Of a stretch of 64,000 nucleotides of DNA, positions 48,046-57,546 are shown piece by piece. The notes beneath the pieces are model-generated. The model was not told the DNA's origin. It was given only the letters and a program-made list of their open reading frames with translations, and did not search any database. This DNA is from Fodinibius sp. Rm-B-1B1-1 (lineage in GTDB: Bacteria; Bacteroidota; Rhodothermia; Balneolales; Balneolaceae). Position numbers and translations under genes: made by a program. The DNA is taken from the NCBI RefSeq assembly GCF_038594945.1, contig NZ_JBCFYD010000001.1, positions 124,001 through 188,000 on the forward strand, in the 5' to 3' direction. Each line of letters opens with the position of its first letter. Within the stretch, counting starts at the first letter, position 1.

Positions 48046-48395
48046 AACCCTCTAATTGGTTGCCCGCCAGAGAGAAATGGCTAACATAAATCACTCAACA
48101 GCTTTACAAAGTTAACACTATCTTAAGGAGAGAATTATCCTGTCCTCTTAGTCATATGCTACAAGACATTCATATGTCATGGATACCGACATTGGTATGT
48201 CATACTTCCTGACATTAGTATGTCTTTGGTTACGACATTGTAATGTCATAGGGTCGGACATTATGATGTCATACATTCCGACATCACAATGTCGTACATT
48301 TTGAGCTTAATAGATCGGATCGCCCCTGCCCTAAAACAAATTAGATAAACCAGTTAAACGTATTTTAGGAAGGTAATAATATAGATGTGGAGCAC
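48046..48395. other. 350-base gene-free gap between convergent genes
   Basis: No open frame of note, no RNA gene recognised. The first about 115 bases are unremarkable. The middle 129 bases are the 23-bp-period dyad array (listed separately). The last about 100 bases contain nothing I recognise. Both flanking genes end here, so the array lies at two 3' ends and not in a promoter region. Confidence 0.8.
48165..48293. repeat. Six-copy GACAT-N4-ATGTC dyad array, exact 23-bp period
   Basis: Perfect copies begin at 48165, 48188, 48211, 48234, 48257 and 48280. All twelve five-base half-sites are identical; the four-base centres differ (TCAT, TGGT, TAGT, TGTA, TATG, CACA). The nine-base spacers share only a loose ATAC...TCC theme. 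In phase at 48303-48316 lies GAGCT-TAAT-AGATC, a possible decayed seventh unit. A period of 23 is not a multiple of 3, so it is not coding. Invariant half-sites with variable centres and fixed helical phasing suggest an array of dimer-binding sites. Confidence 0.9.
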
Positions 48396-50492
48396 TTACG
48401 ACCTGCTCAGCAGATCCGTCATTTGTTGAGGATCGTGCGTTGGTAACTCACAGGCATAGTTTTGGCAGACATAAGCGGTGGGCTTGCCATCCTTCATCCC
48501 GAAATCAGCTAAGTAAGGTACCAACGAATTTATCATACCATCCTCGGAATCGTTAAAGATAACCACAGTCCGGGGCAAAAATCGACTTCGCAAAATATCC
48601 ACAAGCTCGTCCGTTTGTGAATCACCAAGCTTTCCTGCAAGAATAACCTCCTGGCTGTTACCATACATGAAATCGACTGCTTGCAGGGCAACCCCAAAAC
48701 TCGTTGGTGCTTGTTTAATACTATTACCAAATAACTTTAAGGCATCCTCGGCCATCTGCTCCCACTCCGTACGTCCCGTAATACGCCCCAATCGCAGCAA
48801 ATTCATTACTGCAATAGAATTACCCGAAGGCATCGCCCCATCATAAATTTCTTTCTTTCGGCCCAATAATTCTTCAGCCGTTTCCGAAGTAAAATAGAAT
48901 CCGCCATCGTCGGCATCCCAAAACTCATCAATAAACTGTTCATTAAGCAAAATAGCTTGCTCTAAATATTCAGTATCCAACGTGGCCTCATAGAGCTCCA
49001 GCAATCCCCATATCACAAATGCATAGTCATCGGCATGACCGTTGATCGCTACATCCCCATTCCGGTAACGATGCATCAAACGGCCGTTATCTGTTAGCAT
49101 CTCATCGGCAATAAAGGACCAACATTCTTCAGCCTGTTGCAGATAATCCTCATTACCCAAAACAGCCCCGGCCTTGGCCAGCGCCGCGATCATCAACCCA
49201 TTCCAATCGGTAAGAATTTTATCATCCAACAGGGGATGCACCCGATCTTGCCGAACCTCTAACAATTTTTTCTTGATTGACTTCACTTCAGATTGCACCG
49301 CCTCCACATCCATGTCACGCTCATCGGCAAGCGCTTGTATAGGCTTTTGCAGATGCAGGATATTTTTGCCCGTCCGTTGCCCCGACGCTTCATCACGATA
49401 ATTACCCTCCTCAGTCATATTAAAAACCCCAATCGCCAATTCTGCTTCGGTCATTGACAGCACTTCTCGAACCTCATCAATACTCCACACATAAAACTTG
49501 CCTTCTTCGCCCTCACTGTCGGCGTCTTCAGCGGAATAAAATCCCCCGTCTTTATCCCGCATTTTCCGTGTCAAATACTCACAAACTTCATCCACCGTCT
49601 GCTTAAACAGCTCATTACCCGTCAACTGCCAACCTTCGGTATAAGCCATAAGCATCATCGCTTGATCGTAGAGCATCTTCTCAAAATGAGGAACGAGCCA
49701 CTCACGATCGGTAGAATAGCGATGGAATCCACCACCCACTTGGTCAAACAGTCCACCCATACGCATTTTCGTGAGCGTTTGCTCTACCATCGGCAACGCC
49801 TTTGAATCGGGATTTTGATCCGCATAGCGAAGCAGAAGCATCAAATTATGGGGACTGGGAAACTTGGGTGAAGACCCAAAGCCACCGTATTGGTTATCGA
49901 ACTGTTGCTCGTATTGGTTATAGGCCTCGTCTAACAGCGTGTCATCAAGATCATCCGTAATCTCAAAATCGTTCGACTTTTGGAAAGCCGTAACAATTTC
50001 ATCGGTAGAATTGATGATTTTATCTCGCTTATTCTCCCAAAGCTGCGACATCCAGGGAATAAGCTCTCGCATGCCCGGCCGCCCCTGTCGACCAACTTTG
50101 GGTATATAAGTAGCAGCATAGAACGGCTTTTTATCCGGCGTCAAAAATACATTGAGCGGCCATCCCCCACTACCCGTCAGCATTTGACAAACCAACATGT
50201 ACGTATTATCAATATCAGGGCGCTCTTCGCGATCTACCTTAATGTTCACAAACGCTCGGTTCATCAATTCAGCAATCTGTTCATCCTCGAACGACTCATG
50301 CGCCATTACATGACACCAGTGACAGGTAGCATAGCCAATAGAAACGAGTACTGGCTTATCCTCTTTTTCGGCCTTTTGGAAAGCTTCCTCTCCCCACGGA
50401 TACCAATCCACCGGATTATCGGCATGTTGCAACAAGTACGGACTGGATTCATTTGCTAATCGGTTTTGACTGTGCTGAGAAGAATCTGCCAT
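48396..50492 (-). CDS. Thioredoxin-domain protein of the YyaL/DUF255 family
   Basis: 698 residues. The N-terminal thioredoxin-like DUF255 domain has [23 protein letters not shown] and the redox-type [18 protein letters not shown] (CxxC near 56-59). The rest is an (α/α)6 barrel as in N-acylglucosamine 2-epimerases ([38 protein letters not shown]). The family is conserved but its reaction is not settled. It starts 3 bases after mgsA, so the two are co-transcribed. Confidence 0.9.
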   Translation of the reverse strand: MADSSQHSQNRLANESSPYLLQHADNPVDWYPWGEEAFQKAEKEDKPVLVSIGYATCHWCHVMAHESFEDEQIAELMNRAFVNIKVDREERPDIDNTYMLVCQMLTGSGGWPLNVFLTPDKKPFYAATYIPKVGRQGRPGMRELIPWMSQLWENKRDKIINSTDEIVTAFQKSNDFEITDDLDDTLLDEAYNQYEQQFDNQYGGFGSSPKFPSPHNLMLLLRYADQNPDSKALPMVEQTLTKMRMGGLFDQVGGGFHRYSTDREWLVPHFEKMLYDQAMMLMAYTEGWQLTGNELFKQTVDEVCEYLTRKMRDKDGGFYSAEDADSEGEEGKFYVWSIDEVREVLSMTEAELAIGVFNMTEEGNYRDEASGQRTGKNILHLQKPIQALADERDMDVEAVQSEVKSIKKKLLEVRQDRVHPLLDDKILTDWNGLMIAALAKAGAVLGNEDYLQQAEECWSFIADEMLTDNGRLMHRYRNGDVAINGHADDYAFVIWGLLELYEATLDTEYLEQAILLNEQFIDEFWDADDGGFYFTSETAEELLGRKKEIYDGAMPSGNSIAVMNLLRLGRITGRTEWEQMAEDALKLFGNSIKQAPTSFGVALQAVDFMYGNSQEVILAGKLGDSQTDELVDILRSRFLPRTVVIFNDSEDGMINSLVPYLADFGMKDGKPTAYVCQNYACELPTHDPQQMTDLLSRS

Positions 50493-50495
50493 TAA

Positions 50496-50984
50496 TTACT
50501 TATTTACATCTTTGGTAAAACGTTCACTGTAATCTACAATAAATCGTTCATATTCCTCATCAATTAATTCTGTCGAAATCAGGAAATCGGCCGACGAGCG
50601 ATTACACGCCATGGGAATATTATAAAGCACTCCAATTCGCAACAAGGCTTTTACATCCACGTCATGGGGCTGAGCCTGTAGCGGGTCCCAGAAAAAAATC
50701 ATCATATCGATCTTATTTTCCGCAATGGCCGCGCCAATTTGCAGGTCACCTCCCAACGGTCCACTATTAAATCGATTGATATCTAACCCAACTGTTTCAG
50801 CGATCATCTTTCCCGTCGTCCCCGTCCCAAAAAGGTTGTGTTTGGAGAGCGACCCCTTATTAAAATCACACCAATCAATCAGATCTTTCTTTCGGTGATC
50901 ATGAGCAATGAGTGCAATATTTTTTTTCTCTTTCATTTTGGAACCGGGAGCCACTGGCTGTTTCGTATTTCTGGGGGCGTTCAT
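50496..50984 (-). CDS. mgsA: Methylglyoxal synthase
   Basis: 162 residues, including a 17-residue N-terminal extension before KKNIALIAHDHRK. The catalytic Asp is D80 in GPLGGDLQIG, and H107-D108 lie in QPHDVDVKALL. GTGTTG binds phosphate. The enzyme makes methylglyoxal from dihydroxyacetone phosphate, a bypass when phosphate is short. A glyoxalase is not seen in this window. Confidence 0.93.
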   Translation of the reverse strand: MNAPRNTKQPVAPGSKMKEKKNIALIAHDHRKKDLIDWCDFNKGSLSKHNLFGTGTTGKMIAETVGLDINRFNSGPLGGDLQIGAAIAENKIDMMIFFWDPLQAQPHDVDVKALLRIGVLYNIPMACNRSSADFLISTELIDEEYERFIVDYSERFTKDVNK

Positions 50985-51080
50985 ATAAAAACTTATTTTT
51001 TAAATAATGAGGGTTAGGCAGATAAGCTACGAGAAGTAAAGCTGGCTCTCAAACAATAATTTAGGTAACAAAGAGAACTG

Positions 51081-52928
51081 CTAAATAGCCAACCGTAAGG
51101 GAGAATCACTGATTTGAATCCTCTTAATGGCAAACGATTCTTTATCGAATCCTCTCAGCTGGGTACTAACATCTTCAATTCGATCATGCTTACCAAATTC
51201 ATCAAGTACCGCTTGTAGCTCATGTCGTTCAAAAATATCACCCGAAACAATTAGTTCATCTTCAGATGCAAAATCAACAAAACGGGATGCAATATTTACT
51301 GTTGAACCGAAATAATCGATGCGGCTGTTGAGGTTTACTGCTACACAACTCCCGTGATGGATACCAGCCTTAAGCTGAAAGTCATCATTAAAACGATCAT
51401 CCTCCGCAATCATAAGCTGGGCACGCAAATAGGATCGAAGCGCCTGAGTTGGATCACAAAACACGGCCATTACCGAATCACCAATGGTTTTTACAATAGC
51501 GCCATCTTCTTTGGCTACAACCTCATGCAGAATATCGAAGTGGTCAATGACATGACTCACCGCCTTGTCGTCCCCCTCCTCATTATACATGGCTGTAGAA
51601 TCATATAGGTCCGTAAACATGAGGGTAAGGTTATCAACCGATATTTTTTCGCCTTTACGCAGCACTTCATCGGCAAATACATTCCGAAACAACTGCGACG
51701 AAGTAGCTCGCGCTGCACTTACACCTTGTCCATTCCATTCTTTGTGCTCAAGTGTAATAAGCTGATTTTTGTCACTGGTGTTTTCAATACTCAGATTGGG
51801 ATTACAGCTCATACCCACCTCTTCACCCCGTAATCCCTGTGATCCAATATTGATATGCACCGTTTCACTGCCTTTATCACTTACATGCACGGTAGCAGTA
51901 CCATCCGACCGATTCGTTCGCAAAATATAAGTTCCCGCAGGCATATCGGTCATTATATAGCGTTTCTGTCCTGGCCTCAGGTACTGCTGCACCTTTATGT
52001 GCGATTTCTCCTGCGGCCCCCTTGCACAATATTGCTCCGGGTTAATTTTTCGAACAAGCGGATGGGGCGTAAAGCTAAGCTGAATGGTTTTATTAAAATT
52101 GACCTTAAATTCCTGCTCACAATGATTGCAATATATGGGCTCATAAATTTGATTGAGTGTTTTAACCGATTCCTGCACACTCCGGCAATGCGGACAATAC
52201 AGATTCCAGTTAAAGTTCAACAAATCAGCTTTGGCTGCGTGAATAAAAACTTCAAATACTTTTTTCTCTGATATCCCCCACTGGTCAGCCAGTTCAAAGG
52301 GAGATATTCGCTGTAGATCCAAATCATCAGCCCGACAAATAAATTCAACCAGTTTCCCCAACACTGCTGCGTCAACCTGACTATTATGCAGCTTTTCCTT
52401 TATCTGACTTAACCGCTTTTTACCGCCCCGGACTAACTTTTTTGGTTTCGCAACCTGATAATGCCTTCGTTGGCTAATCGCTAATTGGTCATACAAATTA
52501 AGAACCTTTTTCAGCCTTCCTTTGACCAACGTTCGCAATTTCAACGTCGTAAAGAAGGACAGCACCTTCGATCGAGGAGTAGCCCAAACATCGACAACCA
52601 GCTCACAACCCATCGAATGCTCTTTTATATCAACCTGGATTTTCAAATCTTTATACGGACCGGATTGATAGTGCCGAACCACTCCAAATCGGTAAGGGTA
52701 TTCCCATTCGTAAGGCTCCTCCTCCCATACTTCATAACGATTAAGTCCATTATAGGAAAGTTGCACAAATCCCGGCTTCACCGACTGCGTGATATGAGCC
52801 TGCTGCACACTGGGTTGTTTTAAATCCTTAAACAGACGGTTCGTATCCGTAACAAAAGGCCAAATCTCCTTAGGTCGAGACTTGAGCTTCCAATTCCACC
52901 TAATATGTTCCGTCCGTTTATTGATCAT
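51081..52928 (-). CDS. Adenylate/guanylate cyclase with SRPBCC-like and zinc-ribbon N-terminal domains
   Basis: 615 residues. Residues about 8-150 look like an SRPBCC/START-type ligand-binding domain (RWNWKLKSRPKEIWPFVTD). A middle region has CPHC at 245-248 and CNHC at 267-270, a likely zinc ribbon of the DUF5939 kind. The class III cyclase domain spans about 430-600: metal aspartates D440 (FTDLYDS) and D484 (TIGDSVM), base-selecting K480 and D538, transition-state N545 and R549. All are present, so it should be active, and the Lys/Asp pair favours ATP. There is no membrane segment. Confidence 0.85.
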   Translation of the reverse strand: MINKRTEHIRWNWKLKSRPKEIWPFVTDTNRLFKDLKQPSVQQAHITQSVKPGFVQLSYNGLNRYEVWEEEPYEWEYPYRFGVVRHYQSGPYKDLKIQVDIKEHSMGCELVVDVWATPRSKVLSFFTTLKLRTLVKGRLKKVLNLYDQLAISQRRHYQVAKPKKLVRGGKKRLSQIKEKLHNSQVDAAVLGKLVEFICRADDLDLQRISPFELADQWGISEKKVFEVFIHAAKADLLNFNWNLYCPHCRSVQESVKTLNQIYEPIYCNHCEQEFKVNFNKTIQLSFTPHPLVRKINPEQYCARGPQEKSHIKVQQYLRPGQKRYIMTDMPAGTYILRTNRSDGTATVHVSDKGSETVHINIGSQGLRGEEVGMSCNPNLSIENTSDKNQLITLEHKEWNGQGVSAARATSSQLFRNVFADEVLRKGEKISVDNLTLMFTDLYDSTAMYNEEGDDKAVSHVIDHFDILHEVVAKEDGAIVKTIGDSVMAVFCDPTQALRSYLRAQLMIAEDDRFNDDFQLKAGIHHGSCVAVNLNSRIDYFGSTVNIASRFVDFASEDELIVSGDIFERHELQAVLDEFGKHDRIEDVSTQLRGFDKESFAIKRIQISDSPLRLAI

Positions 52929-53065
52929 GAATCCCTGTTACTTAACCTACCCAAAAAACCAGCCGTAATTGACTTCGTGAATTAGTACTGTAAGCGTTAT
53001 ATTTACGTCCTTTACTTAATAGAGCATAGAAACCCTTAATTGTTACAAATTTCTAATATTAGTTT

Positions 53066-53497
53066 ATGGCAGTAGAACGAACCCTTACTATTCTTAAACC
53101 TGATTGTGTACGCAAAAACCTTATTGGCGAAGTGACCCGCCGCATTCAAGAAGCTGGCTTTCGCATTGTCGCTATGAAAATGACGCGTTTAACGAAAGAC
53201 ACAGCAGGTGGATTTTATGCTGTTCACAAAGAACGTCCATTTTTTGATGAGCTTGTTGAATTTATGAGCAGTGGCCCCTGTGTACCCATGATTCTGGAAA
53301 AAGAAAACGCTATTGAAGATTTCCGCGAATTTATTGGCGCTACCGATCCCAGTGAAGCCGAAGAAGGAACGATACGTGCCGATTTTGCTGACAGCGTGGG
53401 AGAAAATATTATCCACGGTTCCGATTCTGTTCAGAACGGCAAAAAAGAAGCAGCCTACTTCTTTACGGAAGCAGAAGTTGTGGCCAACAAAGCCTAA
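53066..53497 (+). CDS. ndk: Nucleoside diphosphate kinase
   Basis: 143 residues, standard length. The phospho-accepting His is H117 in [19 protein letters not shown] begins the fold. It balances NTP and dNTP pools. It is divergent from the cyclase gene (137-base gap) and 18 bases upstream of the NamZ-like gene. Confidence 0.97.
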   Translation: MAVERTLTILKPDCVRKNLIGEVTRRIQEAGFRIVAMKMTRLTKDTAGGFYAVHKERPFFDELVEFMSSGPCVPMILEKENAIEDFREFIGATDPSEAEEGTIRADFADSVGENIIHGSDSVQNGKKEAAYFFTEAEVVANKA

Positions 53498-53515
53498 CAA
53501 CATTTGTGAGCATAT

Positions 53516-54751
53516 ATGAGAGTCTCCACCACGCTATTTAGCCTTTGCTGGTTTTTACTACTGGCCGGATGTTCCGACATCTTCTCACAAAAACCGGCGG
53601 TAACGGTGGGGGCTCACGTATTGCTCGACGACCATCTCAGCGAGCTCCAAAATAAACGCGTGGGACTCGTTATGAATCCTACCGCCCGTGTGGAAAGTTC
53701 GCACATGGTGGATACCCTCCTTATCCATGACATCAACATAACCGCGCTTTTTGCGCCCGAACACGGGTTCCGTGGTGATGTAGGTGCTGGCGAAACGATC
53801 GAAGACGGCGTTGACCAATCCACTGGATTGCCCGTCTACTCACTTTACGGCCAAACGCGAACTCCTACCCCGGAGATGCTTAAAAAAGTCGATATCCTGC
53901 TTTTGGATATACAGGATGTAGGCGCCCGCTTCTATACTTACAATGCTACGCTGGGTAATATTATCGAAGCCGCATCCGCCGAAAATATCCCCGTATGGAT
54001 TTTAGATCGTCCCAATCCCGCCGGTGGAGAACTCATTTCTGGCTGGATGATGCAACCCGAGCATCAATCTTTTGTGGGACAGTATCCCATTCCTATGGTA
54101 CACGGTATGACACTCGGTGAATTAGCCGAGATGATGGTTGGGGAAGGTTGGATTGAAAACGCTGACAGCACTGATATCCGTGTCATCCCTATGAAAGGAT
54201 GGAACCGCTCTATGAAGTGGCCAGATACCGGATTGGAATGGATACCTCCATCTCCGAACCTACCCACCTTTTATCACGCCTATGTCTATCTTGGGACGGT
54301 TTTATTTGAAGGCACAAACCTATCTGAAGGACGTGGAACCAACGATCCGTTCCTCCGAGTCGGTTCTCCGTCAACTAAACTTACCACTTCTCATATTGCA
54401 CAACTTCGACGACAATTTTCGGGTGTCAATATTGAACGGCGCTCTTTTACGGCCACGTCTATGCCCGGCAAAGCTCCCAATCCCAAACACCAAGATAAAC
54501 GAAGTCATGGAGTTGCTATACAAGTTACCAATCCCAATGCCTTTAACCCTGTTGAACTTGGCGTAGAGCTACTATCCACGATGATGGATGCTACTCACAA
54601 TGCCGAACTAAACGACTTTATACAGAAGTTGAGTGGTATTAATCGGGATAGTTTATTACAACAAATCCAGAACCAGTCCTACCAAAAAAGTTGGGAGAAA
54701 ACGACCTCATCATTTCATAAGCAGCGACAACAATACCTAATTTACGACTGA
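53516..54751 (+). CDS. DUF1343 lipoprotein, exo-β-N-acetylmuramidase NamZ-like
   Basis: 411 residues with a lipoprotein signal (lipobox LAGC, Cys19). Family blocks: RVGLVMNPTARV, LFAPEHGFRGD with GETIEDGVDQSTGLPVYSLYG, LLDIQDVGARFYTY, DRPNPAGG, GMTLGELAEMM, and NLSEGRGTNDPFLRVG. DUF1343 proteins include NamZ, which releases terminal MurNAc from glycan chains. The envelope location fits peptidoglycan salvage. It overlaps the convergent methyltransferase gene by 10 bases. Confidence 0.85.
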   Translation: MRVSTTLFSLCWFLLLAGCSDIFSQKPAVTVGAHVLLDDHLSELQNKRVGLVMNPTARVESSHMVDTLLIHDINITALFAPEHGFRGDVGAGETIEDGVDQSTGLPVYSLYGQTRTPTPEMLKKVDILLLDIQDVGARFYTYNATLGNIIEAASAENIPVWILDRPNPAGGELISGWMMQPEHQSFVGQYPIPMVHGMTLGELAEMMVGEGWIENADSTDIRVIPMKGWNRSMKWPDTGLEWIPPSPNLPTFYHAYVYLGTVLFEGTNLSEGRGTNDPFLRVGSPSTKLTTSHIAQLRRQFSGVNIERRSFTATSMPGKAPNPKHQDKRSHGVAIQVTNPNAFNPVELGVELLSTMMDATHNAELNDFIQKLSGINRDSLLQQIQNQSYQKSWEKTTSSFHKQRQQYLIYD

Positions 54752-55491
54752 CTTTTGCGCTTCCACTCGTAGCAAAGCAGGGCTGCACTGACTGATGCGT
54801 TTAGCGACTCAACTCTATTCTCCATAGGAATGCGAAATTTGTAGTCGCAGTGCTCCAGTGTTTTTTGGCTAATGCCCGAACCTTCGCTGCCTACCACAAA
54901 TGCCAGGGGACGATCTATTTCAAGATCCCAAAGCTTTTGCTCACCGTCCATATCAAGCCCTCCTATCCAAAATCCTTCGTCTTTCAGCTCCATAATCGCT
55001 TGGTTGAGATTCCCAACGCGCACAATGGGAATACGTCCCGCTGTGCCAGCTGAAGTTTTATGCACGGTTGCATTGACAGGCGCCTGGCGATGTTTCGGTA
55101 CCAATACTGCTTCTATTCCCGCTGCGGCAGCAGTGCGAAGTATAGCACCTAAATTGCCTGGATCTTCAATTTCATCAAGCAGCAGAACGGCCGGATAAGT
55201 CGACGTATCAACAGAGTCGAGCCAGTTTCCAAAATCCTGATAAGAAATTTGGCTCATCAAGGCCACAACGCCCTGATCATTTACACTACCTACTAAATCA
55301 TAAAGCTTGGAACCCGGCACATGCGATATGGGTATACGGTGTTGGGATGCTAAATTAAACAATTCAGGAAGCTGAGAATCATGCAGCGAATCGCGCACAA
55401 ATATTTTTTCAACGCGTTCGGCTTCATTTGTTAATGCTTCTTTGATCGGATTACGGCCATAGATATAAATATTTTGATCATCGTTCGACAT
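54742..55491 (-). CDS. SPOUT-family RNA 2'-O-methyltransferase (RlmB/TrmH type)
   Basis: 249 residues from the ATG at 55491; the longer frame begins with TTG at 55500. The N-terminal substrate-binding domain runs IYIYGRNPIKEAL to about 75. SPOUT motifs: DEIEDPGNLGAILRTAAAAG (motif 1), AFVVGSEGSGIS (motif 2) and IPMENRVESLNASVSAAL (motif 3, the knot). RlmB methylates G2251 of 23S rRNA, but TrmH-like paralogues differ in target, so the exact RNA is not assigned. Confidence 0.9.
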   Translation of the reverse strand: MSNDDQNIYIYGRNPIKEALTNEAERVEKIFVRDSLHDSQLPELFNLASQHRIPISHVPGSKLYDLVGSVNDQGVVALMSQISYQDFGNWLDSVDTSTYPAVLLLDEIEDPGNLGAILRTAAAAGIEAVLVPKHRQAPVNATVHKTSAGTAGRIPIVRVGNLNQAIMELKDEGFWIGGLDMDGEQKLWDLEIDRPLAFVVGSEGSGISQKTLEHCDYKFRIPMENRVESLNASVSAALLCYEWKRKSQS

Positions 55492-55570
55492 TATGAGCAA
55501 GGAATTGAAAAGTTCAGAATTTCGTTTAACTTATAAGTAACCAACGGCTCTTAAACATACGGGTATATCA

Positions 55571-55918
55571 ATGAAAAATAAGGACCAAAATAATAAATGG
55601 TTTACGCCCTCCGAATCACCTACACCTAAAGAATCTATTAGAGGCTCATCGATATCTCATTTTGTTGAGGAATCACAAACCCTCTACCTATTCCATCTAA
55701 TCGCCGGTATATCACAGGTTATACTGGGATTGGGAGTTATCACTGTGTCAATTCTGGGACTCATCGAACCGCACTGGCTTTCGACATCAATGATTATGCT
55801 TGCCAGTATATCTGCTATCATTGGAGCATATCTTCTTTATATTACGGTTACCAGAAAATACGATCCCAATGCATTGCTGCGTAATGCAATGCGGCGCATT
55901 ATGGAACACAAAAATTAG
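55571..55918 (+). CDS. Small two-helix membrane protein, unknown
   Basis: 115 residues. A hydrophilic start of about 35 residues rich in S, P and K is followed by two hydrophobic segments (about 41-64 and 71-92) and a basic tail (RKYDPNALLRNAMRRIMEHKN). I recognise no family. One base separates its stop from the start of the next small membrane protein gene, and the pair lead into a glycerophosphodiesterase. Confidence 0.7.
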   Translation: MKNKDQNNKWFTPSESPTPKESIRGSSISHFVEESQTLYLFHLIAGISQVILGLGVITVSILGLIEPHWLSTSMIMLASISAIIGAYLLYITVTRKYDPNALLRNAMRRIMEHKN

Positions 55919-55919
55919 T

Positions 55920-56252
55920 ATGACAGATTTTAGCGATTCGGAGACACAGGACAAGCTACAATCATATCTAAAAATACATCTCAAAAAAGACGAGCTTTCG
56001 CTTTCCGACAACGAAAAAGTGGAAGCGCTGTACAAGAAAAAGCGCAATAAATGGATTCAGCTCGTTGTCAATATTGCTGCTATCCTCTTTTTCGGCTACT
56101 CCTTTTATTTTGATATTACCCAACTGGGACAAACATTTTTCATCATTATTTTTGTAGTGTTTGCTATCAATATGGGACTCATTTTCTACCAGAAAAATCA
56201 GATTGATGAACTGATCGGGTACCTTCAGTGGCAAATTGAGAATGATACGTAA
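55920..56252 (+). CDS. Small membrane protein, unknown
   Basis: 110 residues from the ATG at 55920; a longer frame from 55800 runs through the preceding gene in another frame and is not believed. The N-terminal half is charged and helical (about 1-42). Two hydrophobic segments (about 43-61 and 66-87) follow and the tail is short and acidic. The 3' end overlaps the start of the phosphodiesterase gene by 11 bases, suggesting coupled translation. No function assigned. Confidence 0.7.
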   Translation: MTDFSDSETQDKLQSYLKIHLKKDELSLSDNEKVEALYKKKRNKWIQLVVNIAAILFFGYSFYFDITQLGQTFFIIIFVVFAINMGLIFYQKNQIDELIGYLQWQIENDT

Positions 56253-57120
56253 GCTACCTCTTTTCTTTTTTATATTGTGCTGTTTTATAACTATTAATTC
56301 TGTAGCTCAACCAACTATGCCGCAAGAGCAAAACTTGCCAGCACTTTTTAATGATGATGGCGACGATTTTATTATTATCGCACACCGCGGGGCCAGTGCC
56401 AGCTATCCCGAGAATACTATGATTGCATTTCGCAAAGCGGTAGAAATGAATGCTGAAATGATTGAGCTGGATGTTGCTTTAAGCAAAGATGGCATACCAG
56501 TTGTTTTTCATGACAAACGACTTAACAAACACACCAACGGGCGTGGGCAGCTGAGCAATTTTACACTTGATGAACTCAAAAAATTAGATGCCGGTTCATG
56601 GTTTGCCCCACAATTTTCAGATCAGACCATCCCGACACTGCGAGAAGTTCTTGCTTTTGCCTCCGGTACCATTGCCCTCAATATCGAAATTAAGTCCGAA
56701 GCTGTTTCGGATTCTATTGTTGATGGTATTGAGAAAAAAGTAGTACAGCTGGTCCAAGAATTTGACATGCAAAATCATGTACTCTTTTCAAGCTTTAACT
56801 ACCGCGCACTAATTCGTTTCAAAGAGTTAGCACCCAAAATTCCAGCTGCGCTCCTGTATAGCAAAACGCAATCCAATCGCTTACTACCCCATCAGCTTGT
56901 TGAAAGATACAACGTTGAGGCCTTCAACTGCCATTATCATCAATTGAGTAGGAAATGGATGGCTAACCTAAACGAATATCAGATTCCAACTTTCATCTAT
57001 ACCGTCAATAGTAAAAGACGTATGCAAAAACTGATAGAAGCAGGAGTAAATGGCATTTTTACTGACAAACCCGATCTATTACGTAATGTTGTAAAACAGT
57101 ATCAGTCCAAGGCCCGATAG
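56242..57120 (+). CDS. Glycerophosphodiester phosphodiesterase
   Basis: 292 residues from the ATG at 56242 (a TTG at 56236 is in frame). A signal peptide ends near NSVAQ, so the enzyme is exported. GDPD motifs: IIAHRGASASYPENT, ELDVALSKDGIPVVFHD, and IEIKSE; the barrel ends with TVNSKRRMQKLIEAGVNGIFTDKPD. It splits deacylated phospholipids to sn-glycerol 3-phosphate and the alcohol. Only one base separates its stop from the stop of the convergent yjbQ. Confidence 0.92.
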   Translation: MIRKLPLFFFILCCFITINSVAQPTMPQEQNLPALFNDDGDDFIIIAHRGASASYPENTMIAFRKAVEMNAEMIELDVALSKDGIPVVFHDKRLNKHTNGRGQLSNFTLDELKKLDAGSWFAPQFSDQTIPTLREVLAFASGTIALNIEIKSEAVSDSIVDGIEKKVVQLVQEFDMQNHVLFSSFNYRALIRFKELAPKIPAALLYSKTQSNRLLPHQLVERYNVEAFNCHYHQLSRKWMANLNEYQIPTFIYTVNSKRRMQKLIEAGVNGIFTDKPDLLRNVVKQYQSKAR

Positions 57121-57121
57121 C

Positions 57122-57541
57122 TTACTTTCCCATCACCTGCAGAAAAATTCTGCGATCGCGGGCCTTGTTATCGTGATTAAAAATCACCACCTGCTGCCAC
57201 ATCCCCAAGACGGGTTCCCCTTTATGCAATGGCACTGTTATTCCTGGCCCCATCATGGTCGCTCGCATGTGCGAAAAACCATTATCGTCGCCCCAGGTTT
57301 CACCATGACGTGTGGCCTGATCGTGTGGAGCAAACTCCTCGAGCTTATCTTTCATGTCCTGAACCAGTGCCGGCTCGAACTCAATAGTAGAAATAGAAGC
57401 CGTAGAACCTATGGGAAAAATATGAATAAGCCCTTCTGAAAACCCACTCTCATTAGCAAAATCTTTAATCTGTCCAGTTATATTTTTGATATCCGAATTT
57501 GCTTCTGCGTGCACCTCAATCTCCTTACTTACAATATCCAT
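57122..57541 (-). CDS. YjbQ/UPF0047 family protein
   Basis: 139 residues covering the whole UPF0047 domain: SGFSEGLIHIFPIGSTASISTIE, HGETWGDDNGFSHMRATMMG, and the end block GMWQQVVIFNHDNKARDRRIFLQVMG. Family members have weak thiamine-phosphate synthase activity and form trimers with a metal-like His cluster. The physiological role is uncertain. It follows the hydrolase gene by 5 bases on the minus strand. Confidence 0.88.
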   Translation of the reverse strand: MDIVSKEIEVHAEANSDIKNITGQIKDFANESGFSEGLIHIFPIGSTASISTIEFEPALVQDMKDKLEEFAPHDQATRHGETWGDDNGFSHMRATMMGPGITVPLHKGEPVLGMWQQVVIFNHDNKARDRRIFLQVMGK

Positions 57542-57546
57542 AACAC

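Noticed and set aside
48165-48293. CRISPR array for the six-copy repeat
   Set aside because: Repeat units are 14 bases with 9-base spacers, far below CRISPR sizes, and no cas genes are present.
51855-52271. 138-residue frame antisense to the cyclase gene
   Set aside because: Shadow frame across the zinc-ribbon region, no domain.
55800-55919. 40-residue extension of the second small membrane protein
   Set aside because: It runs in another frame through the preceding gene; the ATG at 55920 starts the credible protein.
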